64,000 nt of DNA. It comes from Madurella fahalii. Taxonomy: Eukaryota > Ascomycota > Sordariomycetes > Sordariales. The translations under genes were made by a program, and so were the position numbers. Where the stretch lies: positions 62,001 to 126,000 of the forward strand of contig CM056878.1 of NCBI GenBank assembly GCA_029876055.1. Direction: 5' to 3'. The notes beneath the pieces were generated by a model. It was given only the letters and a program-made list of their open reading frames with translations, did not search any database and had not been told where the DNA came from. Of this stretch, positions 23,567-35,658 are shown piece by piece. Position 1 is the stretch's first letter. Each line of letters begins with the position of its first letter.

Positions 23567-25134
23567 ATGGCTCGCGCCAGGCGCAATTGGACACCAAAGG
23601 AGGACGAGCTTCTCCGGGCAGCTGTCAATACCGGTACTAGCAGTTGCCGACAAGCCTACCGAGTCTCCATCTTGATTGCGATGCTAACTTTATTTATCTA
23701 GCCCTTGCACAATCACGGCCACTTCTCTGGCGAGAACTTGCAAAATCGGTTCCTGGCCGTTCGAACAAAGACTGTAGGAGGAGATGGTGGAACAGTCTCG
23801 CGGACGGTACCGCCAAGGGTCCATGGACCGAGGAAGAGGATGAGAGGTTGATCGAAGCGGTGAGGAAGCATGGGATGAGTTGGAGTCGGGTAGCACAAGT
23901 GGTAAGGTCAAGGAATCCAGACCAATGCTCGAGCCATTGGAGCCAAGTTCTCGACCCCGCCATTAACTACTGTGACTGGACTCCGGAGGAGGTATTGACG
24001 TCCTGACCAAAATAAAACGGGCTCTTTTCTGTACATTATTAACCAGTCCCAGGATGCACAACTTCTGCATGCGGTTCTTACCCACGGCACGAACTGGACC
24101 AGGATTGCCGCATCACATATTCCCAAACGGACTACGCTTGCGCTCAAGAACCGATACTCAACGCTCCGGTTACGGCAAAACAAGCTCAAAGATGAAGGGA
24201 GTGGCGCTTATCTAGAATTGTCACCCTCCGGAGCTAACAGGGCATTCACCACAATGTTGGGAGCAGAGCAAAAACAAAAAAGAAATCGAGATCCACGACG
24301 TCACGACAGGGAAGATACCAAAGAAGGCAATAATGAAGGTGGAGACGGCAATAAGGAAGATGATGATGACTACGGAGACGGAGATAGCAGCTCATCCTCA
24401 GCGCAATGCATCGACAGCCCAGGCAGTATGAATCCGCATTCAGCAAATTATCATGAGAGAGATACCGAGGCACCACGGTCAGGAACTTGGCCCGAGTACG
24501 GCGACCGAGGAGGTCTACCCTCGCCGCCGGCGAGCTCCCTACACTACGGGACGATAACACCACCGCTGGCGGGCGATAGTTGGCTCCGTGCGACGGAGGG
24601 CCAGATGGTCGGTGCTGGCTTCTTTCCCGAGACATATTCATCGTCCCAGATGGGATCACCGGTCGATGTGCTCTCTAGCGTCGTTCCCGGGGCGGCTGGA
24701 ATCCAAGGTAACTTGTCGTATATGGCATATGGTGCGTTCCCGTTAATTACGCAATGGGCTCCAAAGATACAACTAACTAGGCTTAACATGATGTAGGCAT
24801 CGTGGGTGACATAGCCCTCTCCAGCCCGCCGGCCTACCAACCATTTGGCCGAGCAGAACTGCGTTCGTCGAACAACAATCAACTGCCAGATGCCGAGGTA
24901 CTTCCGGCCGTCTCGGTTGACTCCAAAAGAAGTTCATGTCCCGTAGACCAGATCCAGGCCGATCTAAGTTACCAGGCAACGCTTAACATGGTCTGCACAG
25001 GGGCGCAAATGGAATCTGTTGTTGCAAGTCTCAGAGAGATTGGGGTCACCGTGGCAATCGAGATTGAGCCAGCGCTCCCAGAAGCGCCTCACCGGCCGCT
25101 GGGGTGGAACGAGGAGGCAGCTCAGGGCGGCTAA
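23567..25134 (+). CDS. Three-repeat Myb (SANT) DNA-binding protein
   Basis: Four exons, 23567-23633, 23702-23991, 24053-24707 and 24797-25134, give 449 residues with matching phases. Three Myb repeats lie in the first 175 residues. Repeat 1 starts RRNWTPKEDELL and includes LLWRELAKSVPGRSNKDCRR with WW. Repeat 2 is GPWTEEEDERLIEAV with SWSRVAQVVRSRNPDQCSSHW. Repeat 3 is CDWTPEEDAQLLHAV with NWTRIAASHIPKRTTLALKNR. The spaced tryptophans and the helix-turn-helix recognition segments are clear. After the repeats comes a basic stretch (KQKRNRDPRRHDRED), then an acidic run (KEDDDDYGDGDSSSSS) and a long low-complexity region. It should be a nuclear DNA-binding regulator. The three-repeat layout recalls c-Myb or Bas1-type proteins more than FlbD-type two-repeat factors; the target genes are unknown. 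Confidence 0.87.
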
Positions 25135-26385
25135 CTTGGTCATATTAAGCTAGAAACTGTGAACATAGACAGTATACAGTTGATCCATGTAACTAAAAGG
25201 TAGTGGAGAGAGCAATGCGTTAGGGAGAGAAAAAAGGAAAAAAAAAAACGCCCATCCATCATCGCACGTAGCGACAAAGGAGAACTGACTTGTGGAAATA
25301 ATTCACCATCACAGACCATGCTAGACGGTTATATAGTATTCCTATTCCCTATAGAAGGTAGAATTTGTTCTAATTACTATAGCGCGCTACCATTAACTCG
25401 CTTCTCATCGGAAGCCGGGGCACGTTCTGAATTCACGCTGTATCAGCTTATAGTTGACGACAGGTTGGTTTGAAACAGATTTTACACCAAAGGTAATCTT
25501 CTCAGAAATACTATACGGTTAGTCTGCCACAGATGGGGAGCTTCTATGCATCTAGTTCCACGTTGAGTACCTGATACAAAGGTGAGTCATCAACATCCAC
25601 GGGACGCCGCCGTTCCCACACGGGTAAAAGAGCCGTTGCATTTTACGTACTAAACGCCCTGATATCGGCGGGCACCGACGATACGGCCGTAGTACGGCAT
25701 TTAAAACCTTCACCTGTAGGCGTCCTTGAATGAGCGAGCGCGGAGATGCAACTGCCAGCGGCCGATGCATAAGGGATCTCGGAAAGGGAAACTCAAGGAT
25801 AGCGGCAGTGGCCGAATTCCCGATAGCTCCGAGCACTTCGAAGCCGCGGGCCAATCAGGCCTAGCAGATTACGGATCCATGCAATGCTCGACCAGTCTGA
25901 TACATACACACCGACACACACTGCCGGCCGACCGCAACCGAGCTTCGATGCAGTAGATGCCACGCGGATCTGCCTACCGGCCGCACAATGCTCGTATTTT
26001 ACACACTAGAGCTGACCAATTTTGACAGCGGGTATGTATCGTCAGCCACAAAATCCGTTGGGGGAGCCGTCAATTTCCGGAGTTCGATGTTGGGCTTGTC
26101 GAACCACAAATGGCGGGCGGGGAGATGGGGTGTCGCGATTCTGCCCCTCATCAATGCGGGGTTGTTGCAAACGAACGGTACTTGCCCGGGAGCGGGGTAC
26201 CGTTTGGTCTAGTTCCTGACTTTGACGGGCCCCCTCTGAACCCCTTCTTCGACCATCCCTCTTCTCTGTCTTCCTCGGGGTTTCCTCCTTCTCTTCTGCA
26301 ACCCACTTGTGTGTCTTGCCAGAGCAAACACCCTTGCAACTAGCTTCTTTGAAGATAACGCGAACCAACCTTGGACAACGACATC
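25135..26385. other. Intergenic, includes katG promoter
   Basis: No gene seen. A purine run (about 25225-25250, GAGAGAAAAAAGGAAAAAAAAAAC) follows the Myb gene. The final 150 bases are pyrimidine-rich (CCTTCTTCG...CTTCTCTTC), a usual feature of strong fungal promoters just upstream of the start codon. Confidence 0.5.
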
Positions 26386-28647
26386 ATGGGTGAGTGCCCT
26401 CTGCGGAATGCCAACGTCGGTGGTGGCGGCACCAGGAACCCAGACTGGTGGCCCAACCAGCTGCGGCTCAGCATCCTCCGCCAGCACCATCCGGCGTCCA
26501 ACCCTTACAACAAAGACTTCGACTATGCCACCGCTTTCAAGACGCTTGACTACGAGGGCCTGAAGAAGGACCTCCGGGCGGTCATGACGGACTCGCAGGA
26601 GTGGTGGCCCGCCGACTTTGGTCACTACGGCGGTCTCTTTGTCCGCATGGCGTGGCACAGCGCCGGTACCTACCGCGTCTTTGACGGCCGCGGTGGGGGT
26701 GGCCAAGGTCAGCAGCGGTTTGCCCCGCTGAACAGCTGGCCTGACAACGTCAGCCTGGACAAGGCTCGCCGTCTATTGTGGCCCGTCAAGCAGAAGTACG
26801 GCGACAAGATCTCTTGGGCTGACCTGCTGCTGTTGACCGGCAACGTCGCCCTCGAATCAATGGGCTTCAAGACGTTTGGGTTTGCCGGTGGCCGCTCAGA
26901 CACGTGGGAGGCTGACGAGTCGGTCTACTGGGGCGGCGAGTCGACGTGGCTGGGCAACGAGGTCCGCTACTCGAAGGGCCGGGAGGGCCTCAGGGGTGAA
27001 GGCATCCTCGACGGCGACGAGTCCAAAAAAGGCCACAAAGACATCCACACTCGCGACCTGGAGTCGCCCCTAGCAGCCGCGCATATGGGCTTGATCTATG
27101 TCAACCCCGAAGGCCCCGACGGCATCCCCGACCCCGTCGCCGCTGCTAAGGACATCCGCACCACGTTTGGTCGTATGGCCATGAACGACGAGGAGACGGT
27201 TGCTCTCATCGCTGGCGGCCACACGTTCGGCAAGACTCACGGCGCCGCCCACTCGACCAATGTCGGCAAGGAACCTGAGGCGGCTCCCATTGAGCAGCAG
27301 GGTCTCGGCTGGAGCAACAAGTACGGGTCCGGCAAAGGTCCCCACACCATCACCAGCGGTCTCGAGGTCATCTGGACTAAGGAACCGACCAAGTGGACCC
27401 ACAACTTCTTCGAGTACCTCTTCAAGTTTGAGTGGGAGCTCACCAAGAGCCCCGCCGGAGCTAACCAGTGGGTGGCCAAGAACGCCGACGCCTTCATTCC
27501 CGACCCCTACGACCCCAACAAGAAGCACCCGCCCCGCATGCTCACAACTGACCTCTCGCTGCGCTTCGATCCCGTCTACGAGAAGATCTCGCGCCGCTTC
27601 CTTGAAAACCCGGACCAGTTCGCCGACGCGTTTGCGCGTGCCTGGTTCAAGCTGCTGCACCGCGACATGGGACCCCGCTCGCGCTGGCTCGGTCCGGAGA
27701 TCCCGTCAGAGGTGCTCATCTGGGAGGACCCCATCCCGGCGGTCAACCACGCCATTATCGACGACAAGGATATTGCGGCGCTGAAACGAGACATCCTCGG
27801 CACCGGCGTTGCCCCAGCCAAGCTCATCTCGACCGCCTGGGCGTCAGCCTCGACCTTCCGCGGCAGCGACAAGCGTGGCGGCGCCAACGGCGCCCGCATC
27901 CGCCTGGCCCCGCAAAAGGACTGGAAGGTCAACAATCCAGCGCAGCTGGCCGAGGTGCTGCAGGCGCTGGAAGGCGTTCAAGCCAAGTTCAATGCTTCCG
28001 CGGCCGGAGGCAAGAAGGTCTCCCTGGCCGACCTCATTGTTCTGGCGGGCGTTGCGGCCCTCGAGCAAGCCGCCGGCGTTCCCGTTCCCTTCACGCCTGG
28101 CCGCGCCGACGCGTCGCAGGAGCAGACCGAGGTCACGTCGTTCTCGCACCTCGAGCCGTACGCCGACGGGTTCCGCAACTACGGCAAGGGCACTTCGCGC
28201 GTGTCGACGGAGCAGTTCCTTGTGGACCGCGCACATCTGCTAACGCTGACGGTGCCCGAGATGGCGGTGCTTATTGGTGGGTTGCGCGTGCTGGGCGCGG
28301 GCAACTACGACGGCGCTTCGCACGGCGTGTTCACTTCCCGGCCGGGCAAGTTGACGAATGACTTCTTCGTCAACCTGCTGGATATGGGCATGGCGTGGAA
28401 GGCGGTCGATGACAGCTCCGAGGTGTTCGAGGGCACCGACCGCAAGACAGGTCAGAAGAAGTGGACAGGCACGAGGGTCGACCTGGTATTTGGCTCGCAT
28501 GCTGAGCTGCGCGCTGTCTCCGAGGTCTATGCCAGCGCTACCGGGCAGGATAAGTTTGTCAACGACTTTGTGGCGGCGTGGGACAAGGTCATGAATCTAG
28601 ATCGGTTTGATCTCGCAAACGGGGGTCTGTCCGGCCCGAAGCTGTAA
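26386..28647 (+). CDS. katG: Bifunctional catalase-peroxidase (KatG)
   Basis: Intronless frame of 753 residues from ATG 26386; an in-frame ATG five codons upstream is less likely because relatives start M-x-E-C-P-x-R-N. The N-terminal domain holds the distal haem residues Arg87, Trp90 and His91 in VRMAWHSAGTYR. The Met-Tyr-Trp adduct partners are in IYVNPEGPDG and RMAMNDEET. The proximal haem region is AGGHTFGKTHG. The C-terminal half is the usual duplicated, non-haem copy. The enzyme destroys hydrogen peroxide and also has peroxidase activity. There is no signal peptide and it probably acts in the cytosol (the KatG1 type). Fungal katG genes are known to descend from bacterial ones by horizontal transfer, and the lack of introns in an intron-rich neighbourhood agrees. 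It follows the Myb gene in the same direction with 1.25 kb between. Confidence 0.96.
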   Translation: MGECPLRNANVGGGGTRNPDWWPNQLRLSILRQHHPASNPYNKDFDYATAFKTLDYEGLKKDLRAVMTDSQEWWPADFGHYGGLFVRMAWHSAGTYRVFDGRGGGGQGQQRFAPLNSWPDNVSLDKARRLLWPVKQKYGDKISWADLLLLTGNVALESMGFKTFGFAGGRSDTWEADESVYWGGESTWLGNEVRYSKGREGLRGEGILDGDESKKGHKDIHTRDLESPLAAAHMGLIYVNPEGPDGIPDPVAAAKDIRTTFGRMAMNDEETVALIAGGHTFGKTHGAAHSTNVGKEPEAAPIEQQGLGWSNKYGSGKGPHTITSGLEVIWTKEPTKWTHNFFEYLFKFEWELTKSPAGANQWVAKNADAFIPDPYDPNKKHPPRMLTTDLSLRFDPVYEKISRRFLENPDQFADAFARAWFKLLHRDMGPRSRWLGPEIPSEVLIWEDPIPAVNHAIIDDKDIAALKRDILGTGVAPAKLISTAWASASTFRGSDKRGGANGARIRLAPQKDWKVNNPAQLAEVLQALEGVQAKFNASAAGGKKVSLADLIVLAGVAALEQAAGVPVPFTPGRADASQEQTEVTSFSHLEPYADGFRNYGKGTSRVSTEQFLVDRAHLLTLTVPEMAVLIGGLRVLGAGNYDGASHGVFTSRPGKLTNDFFVNLLDMGMAWKAVDDSSEVFEGTDRKTGQKKWTGTRVDLVFGSHAELRAVSEVYASATGQDKFVNDFVAAWDKVMNLDRFDLANGGLSGPKL

Positions 28648-29409
28648 ACATGACGTCGCGCCGTCGGAGGGAAAACTCGAGCCAACAGTATAGTAATCGA
28701 GAATATGTGACTGCTTCCAATGAGCAGATGTCTACTTTTTGTGATGGGATCTTCTTGTCATCACCATAAAAACCCCACAGATACCTAGGTAAGGTAATCA
28801 CTTCTCTAGTTACTCATGCCGACTCCAAAGCTAAAGTCGGAAGGCGTCACGATACTACAGCATGAGTTATGGAAGCCCATGCACGCGCTTTGGATCTAAT
28901 GCTAAATGACAGCAACGTTCAATACCAGCAACGTTTCATTAAGGTCATCCCGAATTACGAGCCAAGCTCGATTATCTTGATCCGTAGTCCTTTTCGATCG
29001 GCGGGGAGGTACCTGTGCTCAACGATCTGAAAATTAACACCTAGCGCCCAGAATAGTAAAATGACGATACCTGCCGTAGATACCTAAGCAAGATAATGGC
29101 TTAGGATCCAGATAATTAGTATGGTTATGCTGATACCGAGTCGGACCTCTGATAACTTTCACAAACCATACACAAGCTCGAGATTACATATCTTGAAGAA
29201 CCACTCCCGGTCGTTTGATCGCTTTCCATATAATCCAAACACCTGACTTTAATTTCTTAATGGCCACAAAGCAGCCTCGGGAAGCTTAATACCAATAACA
29301 CTAGTATCTAGTGTCATGGCAGTAAATGGGCGCTATGAGGCCTATATTGATGAAAAGTAAAAAGGGCGTGGTCGAGGCTCGATCGAGGTCGTCTACCTGC
29401 TAGTGGCTA
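28648..29409. other. AT-rich intergenic between convergent genes
   Basis: Spacer between the 3' ends of katG and the 5'-nucleotidase gene. Nothing coding was seen. It includes the ACCTAGGTAAGGTAA-type sequence often met in fungal spacers (28786-28800). Confidence 0.5.
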
Positions 29410-31165
29410 CTAACCAATGTTCCTCGCCTTGACCTTCTTCACCCCCCTCTGTGACCGGCACCTGCTTACTGTCGATATTCTTCCGTCTAGCGCGATGTCC
29501 ACAGGCGACACGGCAGCAATATAGTTCACCAGTACCTCATCCATGGTATCCAGTATCACCACGTCCTCAAACGGCGGGCTGAAGAAATTGTCCCCTCCGC
29601 CGGCTAGGAAGTCGACCGTAACAATCTTGTACTCGGCCGTACGATTCAGCGGCGTTTGCCCGATCGTTACCGCCACCAGCGTGTTGCTGCTATTTCCGGC
29701 CGCGGCAGCATACTCAATCTTCACCCCGCGACTAACTTGTAGGAATGATGTCACGGGCCTGCCGTTGTCCACGTTGACACGGGAGATGATACCCTCCAAC
29801 GTAGCCCATAATCGTTCCCCCGAGAGTGACACCTCGACAACGGCGTTGCTGAAGGGGAAGGCAGTAAGCACCTCACCACGAGTGATAGGGCCCTCGTCGA
29901 TACTCGCGCGGATGCCACCAGCATTGACGATTGCAAAGGCCGGTGCTGCATCGGGGGAGCTGCTGCTGTTCAGGCGGTATGTGAGAATGGCGCTGAGGAT
30001 TGGATTGATCTGTTAGCGGCAGTGGTGGCTCTAATTAGGAGCTTGCGTTTTCAACTCACTCAGCAACAAAATCGCCCAGTAAACACTCTTTCTGCTGGCA
30101 CGCCGTCTGGTCCAGGAGTACATTCGTGTGCCCAATCTCTTGGTTGGCGTACTCCTCAAACGGGCCACGCCATTCTTCAATCTGCTCCTGCAGCTCGGGA
30201 TCCTGCTCGGTCGTGTTTGTCAAGTGGATCGGCGCGCCATGGTACGCAAGAACCTTGCCCTCTCCGTCGTATGTCACGTCGATGTAACCCAGGTACTCGC
30301 CCCATCTATAGGCCGTGACGATAAACACCTCGTCGCCGTCTTTGTTCTCCACGATCGTTGGGTACGGTCCCTGCGCGCCTTCAAAGTCGTCCAGCGGCGT
30401 GTGGCTGTGCCCTCCCATGATCAGATGCAACCCGGTCGTCTCACGGGCCAGTCGCTGGTCTTCTTCGTAGCCAATATGAGTAATGGCGGCGAGGCGGGTA
30501 ATGTTGGTGGTTGAGCGAATCAGGTCGACCGTGTTTTGGACTGCCGCCACGGGGTCGGTGAAGGTGGTCCCCTTGCCGGGGGAAGAGATACCGGGTGTGG
30601 TTTCGGTAGTCACGCCAATGACGGCCAGCTGGTACTCCGGAAAGACGTGGAATGGCTTGATGGTGCGGTTCAAGACGGCGTGGTCCGACACAATATTTGC
30701 GCTAATGATGGGAAACGTGAGGTTCTCAAGGAACTCGCCTAAATGGTCGTCGCCCCGGTCAAATTCATGATTCCCTAGCGTCATGGCGTCGAAGCCTATC
30801 TGATTAAGCGTCTCGGCGATCTTTTCACCGCCGTAAAACGAGAAGAACATGGTGCCCTGGAATTCGTCGCCCGCGTTCAGGAGCAACGAGTCCGGATGCG
30901 AGGGCCGTGTCTCCTTGAGAACAGTGCGGACGCGCGCATATCCCCCAAAGCAGCCGCGTTCGGGCCGTGTACAGTCTGTGCCGGAGGATGAGAATTCGTC
31001 AAGGTGGGCGTGGACGTCGTTGATATGGTAGAAGGAGATGTTGTAGTTGCCATTGTCGTCGATGAAGCGCTTGGAGAGCCTGTGCCGGCTGACAAGATGG
31101 TCCTCAGCCACGGCGGCCTGGGCGACAGCTGCCAGGAGGCATGCGGCTGTCAGGAACGACTTCAT
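29410..31165 (-). CDS. Secreted 5'-nucleotidase (UshA/CD73 type metallophosphoesterase)
   Basis: Two exons, 31165-30060 and 29992-29410, give 562 residues; the 67-nt intron restores the conserved VADAIL sequence at the junction. An ATG 13 codons upstream is in frame, but the second Met gives a clean signal peptide (MKSFLTAACLLAAVAQAAVA). The N-terminal metallophosphoesterase domain has the metal-binding sets YHINDVHAH (Asp50, His52), NAGDEFQGT, LGNHEFD, THIGYEED and GGHSHT. The C-terminal 5_nucleotid_C domain has ECLLGDFVAD, NAGGIR and VTVDFLAGGGDNF. Both metals and the substrate loop look intact. It should release phosphate from extracellular nucleotides at the cell surface or in the medium. 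No hydrophobic GPI tail is visible at the C-terminus (KKVKARNIG). It lies tail to tail with katG and divides a stretch that also has PHO-4 and SurE genes. Confidence 0.92.
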
Positions 31166-31862
31166 TGCGGGCAGTGGTATGGGCGCATGGAGAACACGCA
31201 ACAACGCGCGGGTTCTGTGGCTCGTCGGAATGGGGTCGCCTGGGACCAGAGTCTTGCCGGGTGCCTTACCTTGGGCGGGTACTTAAATGCAATGTAACTT
31301 AGCTTGTGTCTGGTCGCGGACGCAAAACTTAAACACCGGCTCGGATTACACTAATGTCGTGCATGGGAAGTGGATTCTAATCGCCCGGTCGCCCGCATTG
31401 AGGGTCGAGTGTGGACTTACCAATAAAACACAAAATCCTGGCACGTGGGATGAAAACGTCTACAAGCGACTACCATTTTTTTGTACTTCTCACCAACTCT
31501 CTGCATCCAGGCATTGGTAAGATTCGGCAATGCTACCTTCCATTTCCGCAATCGGCTCCAGCAAAGTCAACACAGCCAAGCATTGTCGGCCTTCCCGAAG
31601 AGGCCAATGGCGGTCCCAGCCCACATTGCAAATCGCTGCCCCTCCGGCGATCGCCACTGGGCCGGCAAGTCGGTAAGCGGTCTGAATCTCCACAGCTGCG
31701 GCCTTCATCGTGGAGCATCCCAGATACGCCATCCGTACCAGCGCTGCCAGACCTCCAGGTTCGGACAATTCCCGTGGTCGGCAATAGAACGGAATGGGAG
31801 GCTCAGACCTAGTCACCTAGCCCACGGCGGGTTCCGTCTATTACAGCCGCCAATATCCGTAC
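31166..31862. other. Intergenic
   Basis: 700 bp holding the 5'-nucleotidase promoter and the 3' end of the aminopeptidase gene. A TATA-like or regulatory site could not be singled out; the frames present have no motif. Confidence 0.45.
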
Positions 31863-33621
31863 TCAGATATCGTGACCGCATCCAAGATGCCTCTCACCTA
31901 GGGCCTCGAGCTCCTCGATCCGAACAATATCGGGGAGGACATCGCGCATGCGGATGGCAGCCATGGTCGCGTTGATAGGAGTCTTTGGAATGAGTTTCGT
32001 GCCCTTCAGGGAGAGAACGCTCAGCATGTGGGCGGCGGCCTAAAATTGCTCGTTAGTTTTGCCAACTTAAACTTCTGGCAGCAGTCGACATACCCGAGCG
32101 TTAATAGTGATGGTATTTGGGTCCGGGTTATCGATGGTATCGCATGCCTGATGGTAACAGGGATCCTGCTCGACTCCGGTTCCCGTGTGCAGGAAGCCAA
32201 ATGGCTTGTTTAGCACGCCCCAGAACGAAGCGTAATCACTGCCATTGGTTATGACAGCCGGGGTGACGGTGATGCCCTGTCTCTCGAAATGTTCAATGTA
32301 GATGCGTTCGATGACGTCGGAGCCGGGCGGCGCAACGCTGCCGTGTGAGCTGCCGTCGCCGTCGCCAACGCCGATATAGCCCTTGGCAACCATGTCAAAG
32401 TTGAGGTAGGCAAGGATCCGGTCAGCTTCGGTCGGCTGGAGGTTCGCGCAGTAGTATCTCGATCCCAAAAGGCCGTTCTCTTCCGCACCCCACCAAGCGA
32501 AGCGGATTTTGTTCCTAGTGCGGTACTTGCTCGCGGCCAAGAAGAGTTCGAGAATCAAGCTAGTGCCGGAGCCTACGGAATTATACATCAGTTACGTCAA
32601 TGCACAGCACGGGGATCAGAGCGAGCTCACCGTCGTCGTTAACACCCGGGCCGGCCTGAACGCTGTCCAAGTGTGCACCAAGCTAGATGCCACGTCAGTC
32701 CAGCCGTACACTGCGTGTTGGGGTGGAAACCCACGCACCATAATGACATTCTCCGGGTCGCCATCGAGCGTCTCGACAAAGACATTCTGTGTGGTCCGCG
32801 TCTCCACAATCTGCGTCTGCTGGAAGTAGGCCTCTAGCGACTCCCCAGCGGCGAGGCGTTCTTTTATACGCTGACCGTCTGCCAGGGTAATGAAGCCGCC
32901 CGGGACGTGCTCCTCGTTTGGTGCCGAGAGGGATCCGGCCGTTACGTTGGTTGGTAGGTCATGGTAAATAATGACAGCAACAGCGCCTGCACGGGCAGCG
33001 GGTAGCAACCGGCCGGCGAGGGTGCCGCCGGTTGGGCAGCGGAACCGCTGGACCAGAACAATCTTGCCGGCAACGTCCAAATCGTCATATGACGAGTCAT
33101 CACACCCAGCAGCGCCCTCGGGACCGGCAACAATCTCGGCAGTGATACCCTCGGGGCTGGTGGAGGGCGAATAGGTCAGGCCGTAGACGTAAATATCCTC
33201 GCCCCCGACCTTGAGATCGATGGACTCGACAAAGCCAAATAGGGCCGGAAAATCTTGCTTCCAAGCCTTGGTGCCTGGTACGCGCGAAATGCGGTTCCAG
33301 ACGTAGTCAACTGACGCAGCGTAGCCGGGAAGTCCAAATGCACGGTTGCCGCCGTTGGCGTAGGCAATGTCATTGAGAGCTCTCAAATTGGCCATCAGAC
33401 TGAACGGCCGATTAGCAACCCCGGTATGTCATGGATCATTGAGCAAGGTGATTAGGCTTCACCCACTCTTTTGTCGTGATGTCTGCCTGCAACTTCCTGG
33501 AATCGATCCATCGCTTCGGTCGGCCATGGCCGCCACCATGACCTTTGTCACCATTGCCGGAAGCTTCAGCAACTACAGAGGCGAATGATGCCAGAGCCGT
33601 GATAACCCTTGAGAATCTCAT
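31863..33621 (-). CDS. Secreted M28 aminopeptidase
   Basis: Five exons, 33621-33467, 33399-32739, 32682-32631, 32572-32094 and 32039-31863, give 507 residues with matching phases. The start at 33621 gives a signal peptide (MRFSRVITALASFASVVAEA); an upstream in-frame ATG does not. A protease-associated (PA) domain occupies the middle (YDDLDVAGKIVLVQRFRCP). The M28 catalytic domain has the zinc ligands His276 and Asp288 in AHLDSVQAGPGVNDDGSGTS, the catalytic Glu320 and ligand Glu321 in WWGAEENGLLGS, Asp349 in YLNFDMVAKG and His430 in DPCYHQACDT. All are present although two tiny introns interrupt the first motif. It should be a secreted di-zinc aminopeptidase (leucine aminopeptidase 2 / ApeY group) that trims peptides outside the cell for nitrogen. 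Confidence 0.93.
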
Positions 33622-34349
33622 GGCGGTGGTGGCGTGCGGGATGGAGACAGGAGAGTACGGCTGGCCAGCCAGAATCACGTCCGGCAGAGCGGAGGCGGCC
33701 ATTTTTAAACAGGGCAGCGATCACGCGACATAACCCTCCCCCCATTGCCTGACAAAGCTGGCAGGCCGCTGCAGGTCGAGACAGGCATTGCGAACTGGAT
33801 ACATGGAACCGAACAAGCCAGACGGGCTGCTGCTCAGATCAGGAAGGTCGGCAGTAGTCTAAGTGCCGTGATGGGGAGGTGGAAAACGCCAAGAGTGAGG
33901 AGTGAGCTCTTGGCCCCCCTTGGTCCGTGTCCTGTTGCACAAGCCAAGCTGCCTCCCGAGTCAGGCGGCCGAAAGTCGCTGCGGTGCGCTGGTAGCATTC
34001 TGGGCTATCCGGGTCAGACCGGCGAGATAGGTCAACGGAGGTGGCGACAATCCAATGTTGAGCTCCGACGCGCTCAGAGCTCTGATTAACGGCACGGTCC
34101 CTTTTGTGCTGTAATTACATTGTACTGTGGCGAAGGCAAATTAGGGGATTTCAAGATGGCAACACAGCGAATGCGACAAGTGTTTTTGTCTCGGTCAATC
34201 TTACAGATAAAGCCAACTATCATGATCAGATTTTGGAATGTTGTCGTCCGGTATGATATCAAGGAATTTTCAATTTACAGCACAGCAATCCAGCCAATCC
34301 GTAGCATCCCCGACCTTCCAACCTCAACGCCGGCCCGATTTTCCACCCT
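33622..34349. other. Intergenic
   Basis: About 730 bp between the 5' end of the aminopeptidase gene and the 3' end of the rhodopsin-fold gene. No feature seen beyond presumed promoter and terminator. Confidence 0.45.
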
Positions 34350-35658
34350 TCACCACCCAGGTTGCTGGCTCGAGCATTCCTGGCGCACGGTGGCCGCTTC
34401 TTCCGCCCGCAGATCGGCGGCGCTGTGATGGAATGGGCGCTCTTCCAGGATGATGTATTTGGTATCGCCGTCTATCGTGTCCAGCTGCGATGCGTTTTTG
34501 GCGCGCTTCTTATTCTTGGGGTATGATCCAATCGTTACCACGGTGTTGGTCGGCCCACTCTCCTTCGGCGTGCCGTCGCCGAGCGCCGATGCGCCAAACA
34601 GTTTCTTAACGAGCGGGAACAGGGTCGGAATGCAGGCGCCAATGAGCACGCAGTTGCCCTCGATGCTGTGTTGGAGACGCAAACGTTAGATTACCATGGG
34701 CTCCATGCCCTGTGCGGATTCATTGGATCTGGGCCGCTTACTTTGTCCACAATACCACGTCATCCACGGCATATGTGAAATCCACCAGGTTAAGGAGCCC
34801 GCTTAGAGTGTAGCACTTGTAGCAAGTGATAGCCGCAGCACTGATTGTTACGATTAATAATTAGCGAACTTAGACTGCCGAGGCCGTGAGCACCCCGGAG
34901 TCGAGACCACTCACCAGTAGCCAAAGCCCAGCGATGACGAGAGCGCCAGCTTCTTTTTCCAGTTGAGCTGCAGCTTGCACAACACAACGGTGGGGTACGT
35001 TGCCAGGTAAAAATCAAAGAGAGCAGAGCAGACGCCCAGCGCCATGGCGTAGTCAACCGTGATCCTTCGATCCCAGCAGTAACCCGGGGCCCCTCCCCAT
35101 TGCGCAGCCGCGGGCGTACACTGGGCGAAGTTGATGACAAGCATGCCGATGGCCAACAGGAGATAAAGAGTTGACACGATCCACATGATCATCTTGTGCC
35201 ACCGGTTTGGGTCGAGAATCTTGGCAAGCAAAATAACGACGGCAAACTTTGGAATCGTGAACGACGACACGCCCGGCACAAATGAGATGATCGTGTAATA
35301 GATAGCCTTGGAGGTGTCTTCGGGCGGCAGCGTCGCCACATGCCTCCCGCCGCCATACGAAATGGCAACACCGGCGAGGGCAACATAGAGCAGACTCAAG
35401 ATCTTTAAAGCGTAGGTGGTTAGCAGACTTCTCCTTGAGCGAATATAGGGAGGGTGCGTGTTTTGAGCCTACGATGCATATAATAACAATGTAGTCGTCA
35501 ACCCCGAGCCTCCCCAGCGAGATCTTACGGCTGTAGATTCGCGCTGCCACGAAGAGAAGGGCGACGGCGGTAAGAATCGAAATCGTCGTCAGGATCAAGG
35601 GCCCTTTATTCTCCTGGGCCCAGCCTGGGTAGGGCTCTTCAAAAACCGAGGGCGACAT
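34350..35658 (-). CDS. Pth11/SAT4-like seven-helix membrane protein
   Basis: Four exons, 35658-35473, 35402-34915, 34840-34742 and 34665-34350, give 362 residues with matching phases. Hydrophobic helices alternate with short loops. The hallmarks of the fungal rhodopsin-domain (SAT4/Pth11-like) family are visible: ARIYSRKISLGRLGVDDYI in the first part, YGGGRH, FTIPKFAVVILLAKIL, CTPAAAQW before the extracellular CW, DFYLATYPTVVLCKLQL and VDFTYAVDDVVLWTNIEGN. There is no CFEM domain, so it belongs to the CFEM-less class. The C-tail is polar (about 75 residues) and probably cytosolic. Pth11-like proteins are thought to sense surface or host cues, but most members are unstudied. The donor of intron 1 (GTAGGC) is slightly weak. 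Confidence 0.87.

Noticed and set aside
27070..28236. Long open frames on both strands within katG
   Set aside because: GC-rich third positions of katG produce shadow frames; KatG motifs are in the plus-strand frame only.
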